Source of the DNA: Coraliomargarita_B sp047921335
Lineage (GTDB): Bacteria; Verrucomicrobiota; Verrucomicrobiia; Opitutales; Coraliomargaritaceae
Direction of reading: 5' to 3'
Assembly: GCA_047921335.1 (NCBI GenBank)
Contig: JBLRWI010000006.1
Span: 1 to 64,000, forward strand
DNA length: 64,000 nucleotides
The position numbers and the translations under genes were made by a program. Shown here piece after piece: positions 39,826 through 50,343 of this stretch. The notes under the pieces were generated by a model, which did not search any database, had not been told where the DNA came from, and was given only the letters and a program-made list of their open reading frames with translations. The stretch's first letter is position 1. Each line of letters opens with the position of its first letter.

Positions 39826-41412
39826 TTAATAGACGTTGGTCGATTCCTGAGAGATCACCGGGTCGGCGAGGAAGTCGGCGCTGAACTCCATAACGGCGCG
39901 ACCGGCGCCGATGGTGGCACCCTCGGCGGTAATGCTGAGGTTGGTATCTTTACCCGGCTCCAAGGTGGTGCGGGGGAAGGTGACGGTCTGGCCGCTGATC
40001 GTGCCCTGGGCATCGCCAGCCACGGCGGTGGGGCGGATGCCCGGGCTGAAGGTAACGGTGACGGTGCCGCTGACGGGCTCGAAGTCGCCCTGGTTACGCA
40101 CTTGCAGGGTGTAGGTGGTGGGCTCGTCCACGCGGATGGGATCCTTACTATCGGTAATGGAGACGGTCACCCCAGGCACGGCGAGCCAGTTGGTGGTAAC
40201 GGAGTCGGAGGCTTCGAGGCCGTTGGCGGCGAGGAGCTTGACCGTATTGGTGGCCTGGCCCTTGCGGGTGGCGGCGACCTTGGTCGTAATAAGCTGGCTG
40301 GCTCCGGCGGGCAGGTTGGGGATCATCCAGCCGATGGCGTTTTTGGAGACGCGCCCGCCGCCATTATTCTCGACGGCCGCACCCTTGGGCAGGATGTCGG
40401 TGATACGGACATTTTGCAGGTCGGTGTCGCCGGTGTTTTCGATCGTAATCTCGAAGGTTTCGGGCTTAAAGACATAGGCTTCGGCGGGCCCGGACTTGCG
40501 CACGCGGATGCCGGACTGAACGACGGCGATAGGCGAGCTGGCGGCCGGGCTGGCACCGGCACTACCGCGACCATCCGGGCCGCTGCCATCGTAGGAGGCG
40601 ACAGCGCGGTTCTGGAAATTGCCTTGTTTGACCGCCTTGGCGGTATAGGTGACCGTCTCGGTTTGCCCGGGGGCGAGGTCGCCGATAGACTGGCGCAGAT
40701 TACTGGTGGGGCTAAAGGCATCGGGCAGGCTGTCGGTGACCACCACGTTGCTGGCCACGGCGGAGCCGCTATTGGTCACGCTAACTGTCCAGGTGGCTTC
40801 TTCGCCCAGTTCGATGGTGGCAGGGCCTTGTTTAGTGACATCGAGTTTCGGCTGGCCGGCGAAGAAATCGAGGCAAAAGGCGTTATCCACTGTAACGGTG
40901 GAGCATATGGTATGATCGCCCTCGCGGGTCGGCTTGACCGTGACTCGGATGTTCTCCGAATCGCCCCGCTTCATGTGAGGGAAATTCCAGCTCACATTGC
41001 CACCAGAGAGAGAGGCGGGGGGGTTGGCGGAGCTGAACTGCACCCCGGCGGGAATGGCTTCGGTGACGCGGACATTATTGACATCCTCCAGGGCTTCGAT
41101 GCGGATTTGGTAAACGAGGTCGCCGCCGACGGAGGCGGACTCAAGGATGGTTTTGGTGACTCTGAGCTGCTGGCTCTGGAAAATGACATCCGAGCTGCCG
41201 GAGCGTTTCGTCGCCGTGCGCGCCGGGGTGACTTGGACGGGGCGGGTCACTTCGCTGGCCGGGCGCCACTGGGTCTCAGTGGATTGCGGCTGGGCGGGAG
41301 CGGTGTAGCCCCGGTCCGCCTGGCTGGGCTGCGAAGGCCCGGTTTGGCAACCAGCGAAAAGGAGAACGAGGAGGCTGAGCGTGCTAGCGGTGAAGAGAGA
41401 AAGCTTTTTCAT
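39826..41412 (-). CDS. DUF11-repeat lipoprotein
   Basis: This protein of about 528 residues has a lipoprotein signal, MKKLSLFTASTLSLLVLLFAGC, with Cys as the lipidation site. A Pro/Gln/Thr-rich linker follows, then four Ig-like DUF11 (OmcB-type conserved repeat) domains (about 85-195, 200-300, 310-415, 425-525). Examples are TKQGPATIELGEEATWTVSVTNSG and RKSGPAEAYVFKPETFEITIENTG. Such proteins are structural envelope or surface components. Met at 41412 is preferred over the open-frame start at 41430 because the signal peptide begins there. The gene stands alone, divergent from the comF-like gene. A + strand open frame covering it is an antisense artefact. Confidence 0.85.
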   Translation of the reverse strand: MKKLSLFTASTLSLLVLLFAGCQTGPSQPSQADRGYTAPAQPQSTETQWRPASEVTRPVQVTPARTATKRSGSSDVIFQSQQLRVTKTILESASVGGDLVYQIRIEALEDVNNVRVTEAIPAGVQFSSANPPASLSGGNVSWNFPHMKRGDSENIRVTVKPTREGDHTICSTVTVDNAFCLDFFAGQPKLDVTKQGPATIELGEEATWTVSVTNSGSAVASNVVVTDSLPDAFSPTSNLRQSIGDLAPGQTETVTYTAKAVKQGNFQNRAVASYDGSGPDGRGSAGASPAASSPIAVVQSGIRVRKSGPAEAYVFKPETFEITIENTGDTDLQNVRITDILPKGAAVENNGGGRVSKNAIGWMIPNLPAGASQLITTKVAATRKGQATNTVKLLAANGLEASDSVTTNWLAVPGVTVSITDSKDPIRVDEPTTYTLQVRNQGDFEPVSGTVTVTFSPGIRPTAVAGDAQGTISGQTVTFPRTTLEPGKDTNLSITAEGATIGAGRAVMEFSADFLADPVISQESTNVY

Positions 41413-41561
41413 GACTCTATTTCTAAGCACCTAGAGGCGGATGTAAAGAACTGTCCTCTAAGCTCTGAGAGTCCAATTTTTTTGTGCGGGGTAAATTTGC
41501 TTTTAATCATCTGGCGAGGAGCGTGCTGGACATCCGCGAGCGGAACCCCTACAGATAGGGC

Positions 41562-42299
41562 ATGGCAGCGAAGCGCGGCAATCAGCTAGGCGGGATATTT
41601 CTGGATGTCTTTTTTCCCCGGAGCTGTGTGGCTTGCCAAAATTTGGTCGAGAGCTCCGGCTACGAGCACTTATGCCGGGACTGTGCCCGCGAGCTCTTTT
41701 TGATCGCACCGCCAAATTGCCGGACATGCGGCTACCCCTTTTATGGCATGCTGGCGGGGCCGAGGGTGTGCCCGCATTGCGCCGAGCTCGACCCGGTCTT
41801 TGATGAAGGGCGAGCGCTCTTTCTGGCCAAAGGGCCAGCTCGTGAGCTGGTGCACGAGTTAAAATACCAACGCGGCTTTTACATCTTGCGGGATATCGAG
41901 CGTATGGTCCGAGCCTCGCCGAACTATCTCGACTATCTCTCGGGTGCGATCTTAGTGCCGGTGCCGCTGCACAAGGACAAGCTGCGCGAGCGCGGCTACA
42001 ACCAGAGCGAACAAATTGCCGGGGCTTTGGCGCGGGCCACCGCAGGCCGCAGTCAGGTGGGGGAACTGCTTTGGCGCACAAAATTCACGCAGACCCAGAC
42101 CCGGCTCGACCGCGAGGCGCGTCACAGGAATGTAAAAAATGCCTTTGCTTTGACGGCGGATGCCGTTGTAATCCCCGACACTCAATACATCCTCATCGAC
42201 GACGTGTTCACCACGGGGTCGACCCTCAACGCCTGTGCTGCGGTCCTCCGCAAAGCAGGTGCCCGATACATCAAAGTGGCCACCCTCGGCCATGGCTGA
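41562..42299 (+). CDS. comF: ComF-family phosphoribosyltransferase
   Basis: This 245-residue protein has N-terminal zinc-ribbon cysteines (CVACQNL...CRDC, then CRTCGYPF...CPHC) and a type I phosphoribosyltransferase fold. The fold carries VPVPLHKDKLRERGYNQSEQIA and the PRPP loop YILIDDVFTTGSTLNACA. ComF homologues are associated with DNA uptake and transformation, although the substrate is unknown. No other competence gene is in the window. The length is normal, and a TAGGGC precedes the ATG as a weak ribosome-binding site. Confidence 0.88.
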   Translation: MAAKRGNQLGGIFLDVFFPRSCVACQNLVESSGYEHLCRDCARELFLIAPPNCRTCGYPFYGMLAGPRVCPHCAELDPVFDEGRALFLAKGPARELVHELKYQRGFYILRDIERMVRASPNYLDYLSGAILVPVPLHKDKLRERGYNQSEQIAGALARATAGRSQVGELLWRTKFTQTQTRLDREARHRNVKNAFALTADAVVIPDTQYILIDDVFTTGSTLNACAAVLRKAGARYIKVATLGHG

Positions 42300-42385
42300 C
42301 ATTCCATCATATAAGCTTTTTCAAAATCGATCAAACCGTAGCGGGATGACGACAGTCATTCCTATCTATGAATCAACTGCCTGTA

Positions 42386-42414
42386 AAACGGAACGGCTAT
42401 CGCCGATCCGCTAC
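42386..42414. repeat. REP-like dispersed repeat copy
   Basis: This is identical over 29 bases to 30629-30657. Upstream, GTAGCGGGAT (42338-42347) is nearly complementary to the end of the element (ATCCGCTAC), so the region 42338-42414 could fold into a longer stem. It lies in the 190-base spacer between the comF-like gene and accD. Confidence 0.8.
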
Positions 42415-42489
42415 AATTTTAAAAAGTATTCGGTCATACTCTGCCGCAGTTAATCATTCATCACCTATTACTCATTCATCATTTAAAAA

Positions 42490-43343
42490 ATGGCACTCTT
42501 TGGAAAACCCCAATACTCGACCGTCACGGTCAAAAAGAAAGACATCCCGAAGGACCTTTGGACGAAATGCCCGAAGACCGGAGAGATCATTTACAACCGT
42601 GTCTTGAAGGAAAATCTCATGGTGGTGCCGAGCAGCGGCTACCACTTCCCGCTGGACGGGCGCTCACGCATCGCCTCCTTGCTCGACGAAGGCAGCTTCG
42701 AGGAAATGGACTTGGGGGTCAGCTCGCTCGACCCGCTGGAGTTCAACGCCACCGCCTCCTATCCGGATAAGATCAAGGCCAACCAAGCCAAGACCAAGGA
42801 GACCGACACCGTGATCTCCGGGATGGGCACAATGGGTGGGCGGCCGGTCAGTCTGGCGGTAATGGATTTCCGCTTTATGGCTGCCAGCCTGGGCTCGGCG
42901 GCCGGGGAAAAATTGACTCGGGCGATCGAACGCGGGCTGGAAAAAAAGTGCCCGGTCGTAATCGTCTGCGCCTCCGGCGGTGCCCGGATGCAGGAGGGCA
43001 TCCTCAGCCTGATGCAGATGGCAAAAACCAGCGCCGCCCTGGCCCGCCTGAGCGAAGCCGGCCTGCCCTATATCTCGATTTTGACCAATCCGACCATGGC
43101 GGGGGTGATGGCCAGCTTTGCTTCCTTGGGCGATGTCATTATCGCCGAGCCGGAAGCGCTGATCGGCTTTGCCGGGCCCCGGGTGATCAAGGAGACGACC
43201 CAGCAGGACTTACCGGAAGGCTTCCAGACCTCCGAGTTTTTACTCGATCGCGGCTTAATTGACCTGATTGTGCCGCGCGGCGAGATGCGTGAGCGCCTGA
43301 TCAACCTGCTCAAGGCTTTCGGGCAGAATACGGCCAAGTCAGC

Positions 43344-43347
<4 letters not shown>
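42490..43347 (+). CDS. accD: Acetyl-CoA carboxylase carboxyltransferase subunit beta
   Basis: This 285-residue protein has the crotonase-fold carboxyltransferase core, with SGMGTMGGRPVSLAVMDFRFMAASLG, CASGGARMQEG and GFAGPRVIKETT. It pairs with AccA to carboxylate acetyl-CoA for fatty acid synthesis. The N-terminal zinc ribbon is recognisable in outline (LWTKCPKTGE... VVPSSGYH), but three of its four cysteines are replaced: Cys27 remains, while Thr30, Val46 and Ser49 stand at the other positions. The ribbon normally covers the active site and binds nucleic acid in the E. coli enzyme. The gene ends in a 4-base convergent overlap with surE. Confidence 0.9.
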
Positions 43348-44129
<782 letters not shown>

Positions 44130-44182
44130 GAGGTTGGAAGGGGGGATGCGGGTTGGAGGGTTGGAGAGTGGAGGGGGAATGC

Positions 44183-44644
44183 TTACACCTCTTTTGGGCG
44201 GGCGAGCACTTCGGGCGGAGCTTCGGTAATGCGCTGGCGGACATGCTCAGGTAGAGCCACGGAGCGTAGCTCGCCTGTAGGGGTCAGCTCGGTGAGCACG
44301 GTGGTCAGGTGGCCTTTGCCGCATTGGCTGCGGCTGCCGTCGGGGTTGCGGCGGAGGATGCGGAACTGAAATTCGATGGAGCGATCCTTGACCGCTTTAA
44401 CCGCGAGATGAATGTCGATGGTGTCGCCGAAGCGCACCGGCGCGGAAAATTTACACTCGGCCCGTGCGCGCGGCCAGCCCACGAGTTCACCCGGCAGGGT
44501 CCGGATCAGATCGACCCCGGCCGCTTCGAAGAAATCGCGCTCCGCCGTCTCCATATATTTAAAAAAATTGGAGAAGTGCACGAGCCCGGCCATATCGGTC
44601 TCGGAAAACTCGATACGCCGGGTGGAAGTATGTTCGTATGCCAT
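44183..44644 (-). CDS. YbgC-like acyl-CoA thioesterase (hotdog fold)
   Basis: This 153-residue protein has the 4-hydroxybenzoyl-CoA thioesterase signature FSETDMAGLVHFSNFFKYMETAERDFF, including the catalytic Asp of the D-x-x-G-x-V-x(F/Y) motif. It should hydrolyse short or medium acyl-CoA esters. The start at MAYEHTSTRRIEF (44644) is chosen because homologues begin there; the open frame reaches 44683. It lies in a same-strand row with surE, 54 bases away. Confidence 0.87.
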   Translation of the reverse strand: MAYEHTSTRRIEFSETDMAGLVHFSNFFKYMETAERDFFEAAGVDLIRTLPGELVGWPRARAECKFSAPVRFGDTIDIHLAVKAVKDRSIEFQFRILRRNPDGSRSQCGKGHLTTVLTELTPTGELRSVALPEHVRQRITEAPPEVLARPKEV

Positions 44645-44744
44645 GGCGCTAGTGATGACAAAGCCTCGACAGATGGCAACCACGGGGCGATTTTTTTAAA
44701 ACTCCCCTCCTGTCTCCGATAGAATGGGCAGCATGTCGGCTCGT

Positions 44745-47540
44745 TCAGCGCAGGCTTGCGAGAATCGTATCCAGCACGGAGCCCAGGTCTTTGGCCACAT
44801 CGGAGGCCAGCACCCGCATGATGCAGTAGCCGTGGCGTTGGAGGAGGAGATCTTTGCGCCGGTCGCTGCGCCAGGCAGCTTCGTCGTATAAATGCTGGGG
44901 GCCATCGAGTTCGATCACGAGTTTGAGGGACTCGCAGAGGAAATCGACCTCCATGCTGCCGCGTTGGTTGAAGGGGATGGGCAGCTCCAAGTTGAGGCGG
45001 AATTTGCCCCGGGTGGCGTCGAGCGATTCGAGGCGCCGGTAAAGGAAGGCCTCCGAGGCACTGCGGGCGCGTGGGGCATCGCCCGGTGGGTTGGCGGCGT
45101 GAACGAAGAGCTCAGCCAGCGGGGCATCGACGCCGTCGAGGATCAGGCGCTTCACGCTGGCAGCATAGTCTTTCTTCCATTTGGGGTCAACTGGCAGCGG
45201 GACGGACTGCGGCCAGCCGGGCAAGGCGCTGGCCGGAAGGAGGATGGAGTAACCGATGGCTTCATAGCCCGCACAGCGCTTGTCGAACATGCGCTCCAGC
45301 ATGGGGGCGTTCAGGTCGGCGTAGTCGTAGATCTGCACCACGCGCTTTGCCTCATGGAGGCGATGGAGACGCCCGGCATATTGGGCGACCGTGCCGCGCC
45401 AGGAAACCGGCATGGCGACAAAGAGCGTGTCGAGCTGGGCATCGTCGAAGCCCTCACCTACGAAGCGCCCGGTGGCGAGCACCACGGCGGGCCGCTCGTC
45501 AGCGGCATCGGGACTCAACCGGGCCAGGGCCTCGGCGAGAGCAAGTTTGCTCATGGCACCACGCAGACAGACGACCGAGGTGTCAGCGGCTTCGAATAAC
45601 TGGAAGAGGCGCTCCAGATGCTCGGTCCGCTCAGTCAAAACCAGCGGGCTACGGCCCTCGGCTACGGCCCGAAGAACATCGCCCACGATCATACGGTTGC
45701 GCGCCTCGTCTTCGAGCAGTGCCTGACAGAGCTGCTGAAACTCCATGCGGGCATCGTCCTGCGAAGTATCGCCCGCGCGAAAGCTGGTGGGGCGGACGAT
45801 GACCTGATGTTGAAAGGGCCGCGCTCTGGCTTGACTCTTGGCATCCACCCGGTGGCGGACGGGGCCGCACTGCATGAAGATGATCGGGTGGTGCCCATCC
45901 TTGCGCTCCACCGTGGCGGAGAGCCCGAGCACATACTTCGCCCGCGCCCGGCTGACCGCCCGCTCGAAACTTTGGGCGGACAAGTGGTGGCATTCGTCGA
46001 TGATGAGATGCCCGTAATCGGCGATGCGGTCGTCCACCACATCTTTGCGCACCATGCTCTGGATTAGGGCCACGTCGATTTGCCCGCGCAACTTACGGCG
46101 ACCGCCACCCAGTCGGCCGATGGATTTTTCCGGAAAATCGAGAAACTCCGCGAGCCGCTCGACCCACTGGGCCATGAGTTGCTGACGGTGGACGAGGATG
46201 AGGGTATTGAGGCCCCGCTCTGCGATCATCCAAGCAGCAAGCACGGTTTTCCCGAAAGCGGTGGTGGCGGCGAGCACGCCAGTTTCGTGCGGGAGTAGAG
46301 CTTGTGCCGCCGCCAGTTGCTCGGCGCGCAAGTCGCCTTTGAAGACTACGCGTAGTGAAATTTTCGATACACGGCTGTCCTTGATCCGGAAGCGGACCTT
46401 GTGTTTTCGGAGGAGTGATTTCAGTTCGTCGAGGCAGCCGCGTGGCAGGGCGATGTGCTCCGGATGGGCCTCGGCGCAGGCGATGACCCGCGGCTTGTCG
46501 TAAGTCGGCAGGCGCATGGCCTGGGCTTTGTAAAACTCCGGATTCTGGAAGGCGGCCAGCTGCAGGATGCGGTTACGCAGAGCGGGCGGGAGATCGGCTT
46601 TCGGAATGTAGAGCTTATCCGAAAAGACGATCTTCAGGGTTTCGGTTAGCGGCGGGTCGAAGATGATTTCGCTGCTGCGGCCCGAAGGCGGCGCTTTCCA
46701 GGGTGTGAGGGCAAACTCATCCGAGGGCGGCAGGCGGACCGGGACGATTCGGTTACTCCGCTCGGCTAGAGTAACGATCTCCCGGATACGATCCGAAGGG
46801 ATCCGTGCGCTACCTCCGAGGAGGGCCCACTGGTCCACGAAGGGGTCAAATGCCTCGTCGAGAAAGCACGAGTGGCCGGCCTCGCGGGCTGCTTTTTGCA
46901 AGGGCAAGGCGATGAGGTTGCCGAAGCCACCTTTCGGAAGGGTATCTTGATTGGGAAACATCCGGTCGTAGGAGCCGAGCCCGATCTCGGGCCGGGCCTC
47001 CATGGCCTCGGTGAGCAAGTGCGCTCCGAAACGCCGGGCCTGGGTGGCGGCGATGGCCTGCTCAAAGAAAAACCAGAGGTGAGCGCCATTGCCGGAGCGC
47101 GAGCGCTCCAGTGCGACCGGCAAGTCGAGACCGTGCACGACCTCGACCAGCGTTTTGGCATCCTCCTGCCAACCTTCCCCGTCCAGATCGATGGCCAGAA
47201 AGTGGCAGGTCTCATCCAGGAGCATGGGATAGACTCCCATGACGAAAGCTTGCCCGCTCGAATCCTGCCCGGTGAGGTGCCAACGAATGAGGCGGTCGCT
47301 CAGCGGAATCCAGTCCTGGTGCGGGCAATTCGAGCACTTGATGCGCGGCTTCTCGCAAATACCCCGCACCCACTCGTTGGCGCAGCCCGGTGAGTAGCCC
47401 GCCCTACCCGTTCGCCGACTCTCGAAACGCTGCGGATAGACATCGGTGCGCCCCCGAAACAAAGCGCGGAAGCAGGCTATCTTCAACTCCGGCGGCGAGT
47501 GCCGGTTCAGAGAGGTGAAGTCGATGCCGGGTGGGTTCAT
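44745..47540 (-). CDS. TOTE-type primase-polymerase / SF2 helicase / DUF559 nuclease
   Basis: This 931-residue protein has three enzymatic modules. A zinc-knuckle primase-polymerase (about 40-270) has Cys53, Cys62, Cys69 and Cys72, the catalytic LAIDLDGEGWQED (Asp118 and Asp120), SGNGAHLWFFFE (His154) and YDRMFPNQDTLPKGGFGN. These match the archaeo-eukaryotic primase of TOTE conflict systems. A superfamily 2 helicase (about 395-770) has ATTAFGKT (Lys431), DECH (515-518), SATVERKDG and QYAGRLHRLHE. A C-terminal DUF559/Vsr-like nuclease (about 835-931) has MEVDFLCESLKLVIELDGPQH. All key residues seem intact. Such primase-helicase proteins are predicted defence or mobile-element effectors. No toxin, methyltransferase or integrase gene adjoins it. 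Confidence 0.88.
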   Translation of the reverse strand: MNPPGIDFTSLNRHSPPELKIACFRALFRGRTDVYPQRFESRRTGRAGYSPGCANEWVRGICEKPRIKCSNCPHQDWIPLSDRLIRWHLTGQDSSGQAFVMGVYPMLLDETCHFLAIDLDGEGWQEDAKTLVEVVHGLDLPVALERSRSGNGAHLWFFFEQAIAATQARRFGAHLLTEAMEARPEIGLGSYDRMFPNQDTLPKGGFGNLIALPLQKAAREAGHSCFLDEAFDPFVDQWALLGGSARIPSDRIREIVTLAERSNRIVPVRLPPSDEFALTPWKAPPSGRSSEIIFDPPLTETLKIVFSDKLYIPKADLPPALRNRILQLAAFQNPEFYKAQAMRLPTYDKPRVIACAEAHPEHIALPRGCLDELKSLLRKHKVRFRIKDSRVSKISLRVVFKGDLRAEQLAAAQALLPHETGVLAATTAFGKTVLAAWMIAERGLNTLILVHRQQLMAQWVERLAEFLDFPEKSIGRLGGGRRKLRGQIDVALIQSMVRKDVVDDRIADYGHLIIDECHHLSAQSFERAVSRARAKYVLGLSATVERKDGHHPIIFMQCGPVRHRVDAKSQARARPFQHQVIVRPTSFRAGDTSQDDARMEFQQLCQALLEDEARNRMIVGDVLRAVAEGRSPLVLTERTEHLERLFQLFEAADTSVVCLRGAMSKLALAEALARLSPDAADERPAVVLATGRFVGEGFDDAQLDTLFVAMPVSWRGTVAQYAGRLHRLHEAKRVVQIYDYADLNAPMLERMFDKRCAGYEAIGYSILLPASALPGWPQSVPLPVDPKWKKDYAASVKRLILDGVDAPLAELFVHAANPPGDAPRARSASEAFLYRRLESLDATRGKFRLNLELPIPFNQRGSMEVDFLCESLKLVIELDGPQHLYDEAAWRSDRRKDLLLQRHGYCIMRVLASDVAKDLGSVLDTILASLR

Positions 47541-47808
47541 TTGCTTGCGATTGGTCCTTGGCTATGGCCCTATCTTATAAAGTATCGGCCATCTCCGCCG
47601 ATAAAGTGACTGGTGACTTTTCGCGGCGTGCGGGTAATGATGTGCATATGAGCATATCTTAAAACTGTTTACAAGCCAACAATTGCCTTAAGAGGACCAG
47701 TGATTTCCGGGGCAGGAAGGATGTGCTTGCCAAGCGGATCGATGCTCGCACAAGCTAACTTCAGCTTTGGCACTGCTTCAACCGCCACATAGCAGTTATT
47801 AAAATGTA
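47541..47808. other. Spacer between divergent TOTE and O-antigen-ligase-like genes
   Basis: This 268-base region should contain both promoters. It includes CTTATAAAG near 47575 and an AT-rich GCATATGAGCATATCTTAAAA near 47645. No RNA gene or strong hairpin is seen. A minus-strand open frame crosses it (ending at 47669), but the protein is not recognisable. Confidence 0.4.
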
Positions 47809-50340
47809 ATGGAATCAGGTTCGAACAGTAAGCGGCATCGTAAACGCAGTGGGCAGATGTCCAGGCCTGGCTCGTCGAAGCACCACCGCATCGGCAGCAC
47901 GAAGAAGGCTCAGAGCAAGATGGTCCAGCCGACATCGTCTTTTTCCAAGCCCCTGCCCTCGATGGCTCCGGTGAGTTTGCCGGGGAAGGGACATCCGCCA
48001 CCGGTTTGGCGTGGCTACATGTATGGCTTCTCCGGGGTGCTTCTTCTGGTTCTACTGGGTGGCGGGTATCATATGCTGGCGCTGTCCTGGTCGCTACTCT
48101 TGCCTGGAGTGGCCCTTCTGAGCCACCCGCCGAGGAACAGCCCTGGCATCTGGGTGGACCGTTTCGCCCTTCTTTTCCTCGGACTGCTCTTGCTCGCGTT
48201 TCTGCCTTCATTTTATTGGCCGGATCCGGACTGGCGCAGTGTGGCGGGTGAGGCCAATCAGATCGATCTTCCGATTATCCTGACGGTGCAACCGTGGATG
48301 ACTTTTGAAGCCTGGCTGTCTGCTTTGGCTGGTCTGGCTTGGTTCTACGCTGCGACTGCCTGGCCGATTAACTACAATGGGCGCAAACGCTTCTTTTTGA
48401 CCTTGAGTGTCGGGTTGGGTATGCTCGCGACACTGATTTTATGGGGAAATCATCAAGGAGTTCTTTATCCTGCTGCGGGAGAGGTCGGCGTATTCAGTTT
48501 TTTTCCCGACCCACGGCAAACCGTTAACTGGTTGGTGGTCGCCGGGGTGGCGGCTTTTGGCTATTTTATGACGGCATTTGGCACCCGGCAGTTGCTACCG
48601 ATCCTGGGTTTAGTCGCGGTCTTGCTCTGCGCGTTTACTGTAACCTGGAACTTTCCCGGGACGAGCGGGGGGCTTTTGCTCTTCGTCGGCTTGTTCTTGT
48701 GGTATTTCATGCAGCTTAAATTCGGGCGGATGCCGAAAAAAGTAAAAGTGGGCTTCCCGCTTTTCATGCTGTTGTTGTCTCCGGTTCTTTTGAATTTTGT
48801 ATCGGTCGGCGACTCATTTGCGAAGAATGAATCTGTCGATCAAGCCGAGGTAATGGCTAAGGCAGCCACCCCGGCGTTAAAAGATGTTTTTGCGATGGTG
48901 CAGGATGCGCCGCTAAGCGGGCATGGTCTGGGGAATTTCAGTGCGGTTTTCCCCCAATATCGGTCCGGGGTCGCGGAGGTCGAGTCTTGGCGGGGGCCAG
49001 GATCGGACTTACTTTGGCTGATGACAGAAGCCGGGGTGTTCGGCTTATTGGCGCTGCTGGCTGCTTGCCTGGCTTATTTGGGCCGTTGCAGGGGCTTCAA
49101 CCAAGGGCCGAGTGGCGCCTATCGTCTGACTGCTCTGGCGGCGATTATAGTTTTTCTTCTAAGCGCGGTCGTCGATGTGCCCGGCCATCAGCCCGGGACG
49201 GTTTATTTCGCGATACTTCTGGCGGCTCTGGCTTTACCTGCATCATCCAAGCCAAGCAGTTCGCTTTTGCCTCCCCTCGGGTGGAAGATAGTTGGTGGGT
49301 TGCTCCTGTTCTGCGGCTTCCTCTGGGGGCTGGCCGGACTAAGCGGACTGCCCTTGCACTCCAAGGTTGCGCTGGCCAATTATCAGGCAGCAGTGGAAGA
49401 AGGGGCAAGCGAGGGCTCTGACGGCAGCGCGGTTTCGGCGGTCAACCAATGGATTGCGCTGGAGCCTTTAAACTGGCGCGTTTACCACCGAAGGGCCATC
49501 CAGCAACTCAGCCTGGCCAGAGACCAGGAAGCGGCGGCAGCGGATTTTCGTCGGGCGCGCTTTGCGGCGCCCAACCTGGGCCTCGTGGCTTTGCAAGAAG
49601 GGATCGCTTGGGCTGACTACGATTCCTCGCGGGCACTTGAGGCTTGGCGTGAGATGTTTCGCCGACAGTTAGGGGACCACGAGAGCGCCTATGCACGTTT
49701 GTTGGAAGTCGCCGTGGGAAAGCCTCAATTACATGACAGGCTCTCGGAGCTCGTCGAATTATCTTCTGACTTCCGGCTCAAATATTTACATTCTCTGAAG
49801 GGCGAGAGCTTTATGCGGGAACTGCGGCGTGTGCAGGCCGAAGATCCGACACTAAGTGGCTACAGCCTAGAGCAGCGCACCCTGCTGGTGGAAAAATGGA
49901 TTTTGGATGGGGAGAAGGCGTCGGCAGAACGTTTTCTTCAAAACAATGAGGCCAGTTTGCATCGAGCATGGTGGCTTTGGTCGCAGCTGCGAAAAGAAGA
50001 GGCACGATTTGAAGAAGCGGTGCAGCGCATACGTGGAGCGATAAGCGCCCCGGAATTGCCAAAAATTCCACAGCAAGATGTGCCCTTGGCGCGCCTGACT
50101 CGCGAGTTCGAAATTGCCCCAGCTAATATGCTGCGTGGCGCCGCCTTACTTCAGCACTATATCGCGGAGGAGAATTATCGTGCGGTTCGGGATGTGACCG
50201 AACGGATGATCGGGGCGCGGGAGAATGCTCCGGACTATGTGCGCTATTGGTATGCGGAGAGCTATTTTCAGCTCCGGGACGACATTGAAAGCTGGTTTCA
50301 GTTTGAGCGTTATTTGAGGCAAGTCTGGGCCGTGGACTAA
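47809..50340 (+). CDS. O-antigen-ligase-like polytopic membrane protein with C-terminal helical repeat region
   Basis: This 843-residue protein begins with a basic Ser-rich cytoplasmic tail (1-60). About 12 membrane helices follow (about 68-515), with the Wzy/WaaL-type periplasmic loop GHGLGNFSAVFPQYRSGVAEVE and SDLLWLMTEAGVFGLLALLA. A TPR-like helical domain (about 520-843) ends the protein. Proteins of this type polymerise or ligate glycans, or transfer sugars, at the periplasmic face. The long C-terminal soluble domain, probably periplasmic, is larger than in a simple ligase. No polysaccharide-synthesis genes adjoin it, so the substrate is unknown. Met38 is an alternative start that would remove most of the basic tail. 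Confidence 0.75.
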   Translation: MESGSNSKRHRKRSGQMSRPGSSKHHRIGSTKKAQSKMVQPTSSFSKPLPSMAPVSLPGKGHPPPVWRGYMYGFSGVLLLVLLGGGYHMLALSWSLLLPGVALLSHPPRNSPGIWVDRFALLFLGLLLLAFLPSFYWPDPDWRSVAGEANQIDLPIILTVQPWMTFEAWLSALAGLAWFYAATAWPINYNGRKRFFLTLSVGLGMLATLILWGNHQGVLYPAAGEVGVFSFFPDPRQTVNWLVVAGVAAFGYFMTAFGTRQLLPILGLVAVLLCAFTVTWNFPGTSGGLLLFVGLFLWYFMQLKFGRMPKKVKVGFPLFMLLLSPVLLNFVSVGDSFAKNESVDQAEVMAKAATPALKDVFAMVQDAPLSGHGLGNFSAVFPQYRSGVAEVESWRGPGSDLLWLMTEAGVFGLLALLAACLAYLGRCRGFNQGPSGAYRLTALAAIIVFLLSAVVDVPGHQPGTVYFAILLAALALPASSKPSSSLLPPLGWKIVGGLLLFCGFLWGLAGLSGLPLHSKVALANYQAAVEEGASEGSDGSAVSAVNQWIALEPLNWRVYHRRAIQQLSLARDQEAAAADFRRARFAAPNLGLVALQEGIAWADYDSSRALEAWREMFRRQLGDHESAYARLLEVAVGKPQLHDRLSELVELSSDFRLKYLHSLKGESFMRELRRVQAEDPTLSGYSLEQRTLLVEKWILDGEKASAERFLQNNEASLHRAWWLWSQLRKEEARFEEAVQRIRGAISAPELPKIPQQDVPLARLTREFEIAPANMLRGAALLQHYIAEENYRAVRDVTERMIGARENAPDYVRYWYAESYFQLRDDIESWFQFERYLRQVWAVD

Positions 50341-50343
50341 ACG

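Noticed and set aside
39817..41589. 590-codon + strand open frame opposite the DUF11 lipoprotein gene
   Set aside because: It is Gly/Ala/Asp-rich with no family resemblance and is fully antisense to a gene with a clear lipoprotein signal and DUF11 repeats. It arises from the codon pattern of the real gene.
47669..48211. 180-codon minus-strand open frame crossing into the O-antigen-ligase-like gene
   Set aside because: The tail (47669-47830) reads somewhat like protein but matches no family I know, and the rest is antisense to a well-supported gene. It could be a decayed remnant, but the evidence is too weak to call.
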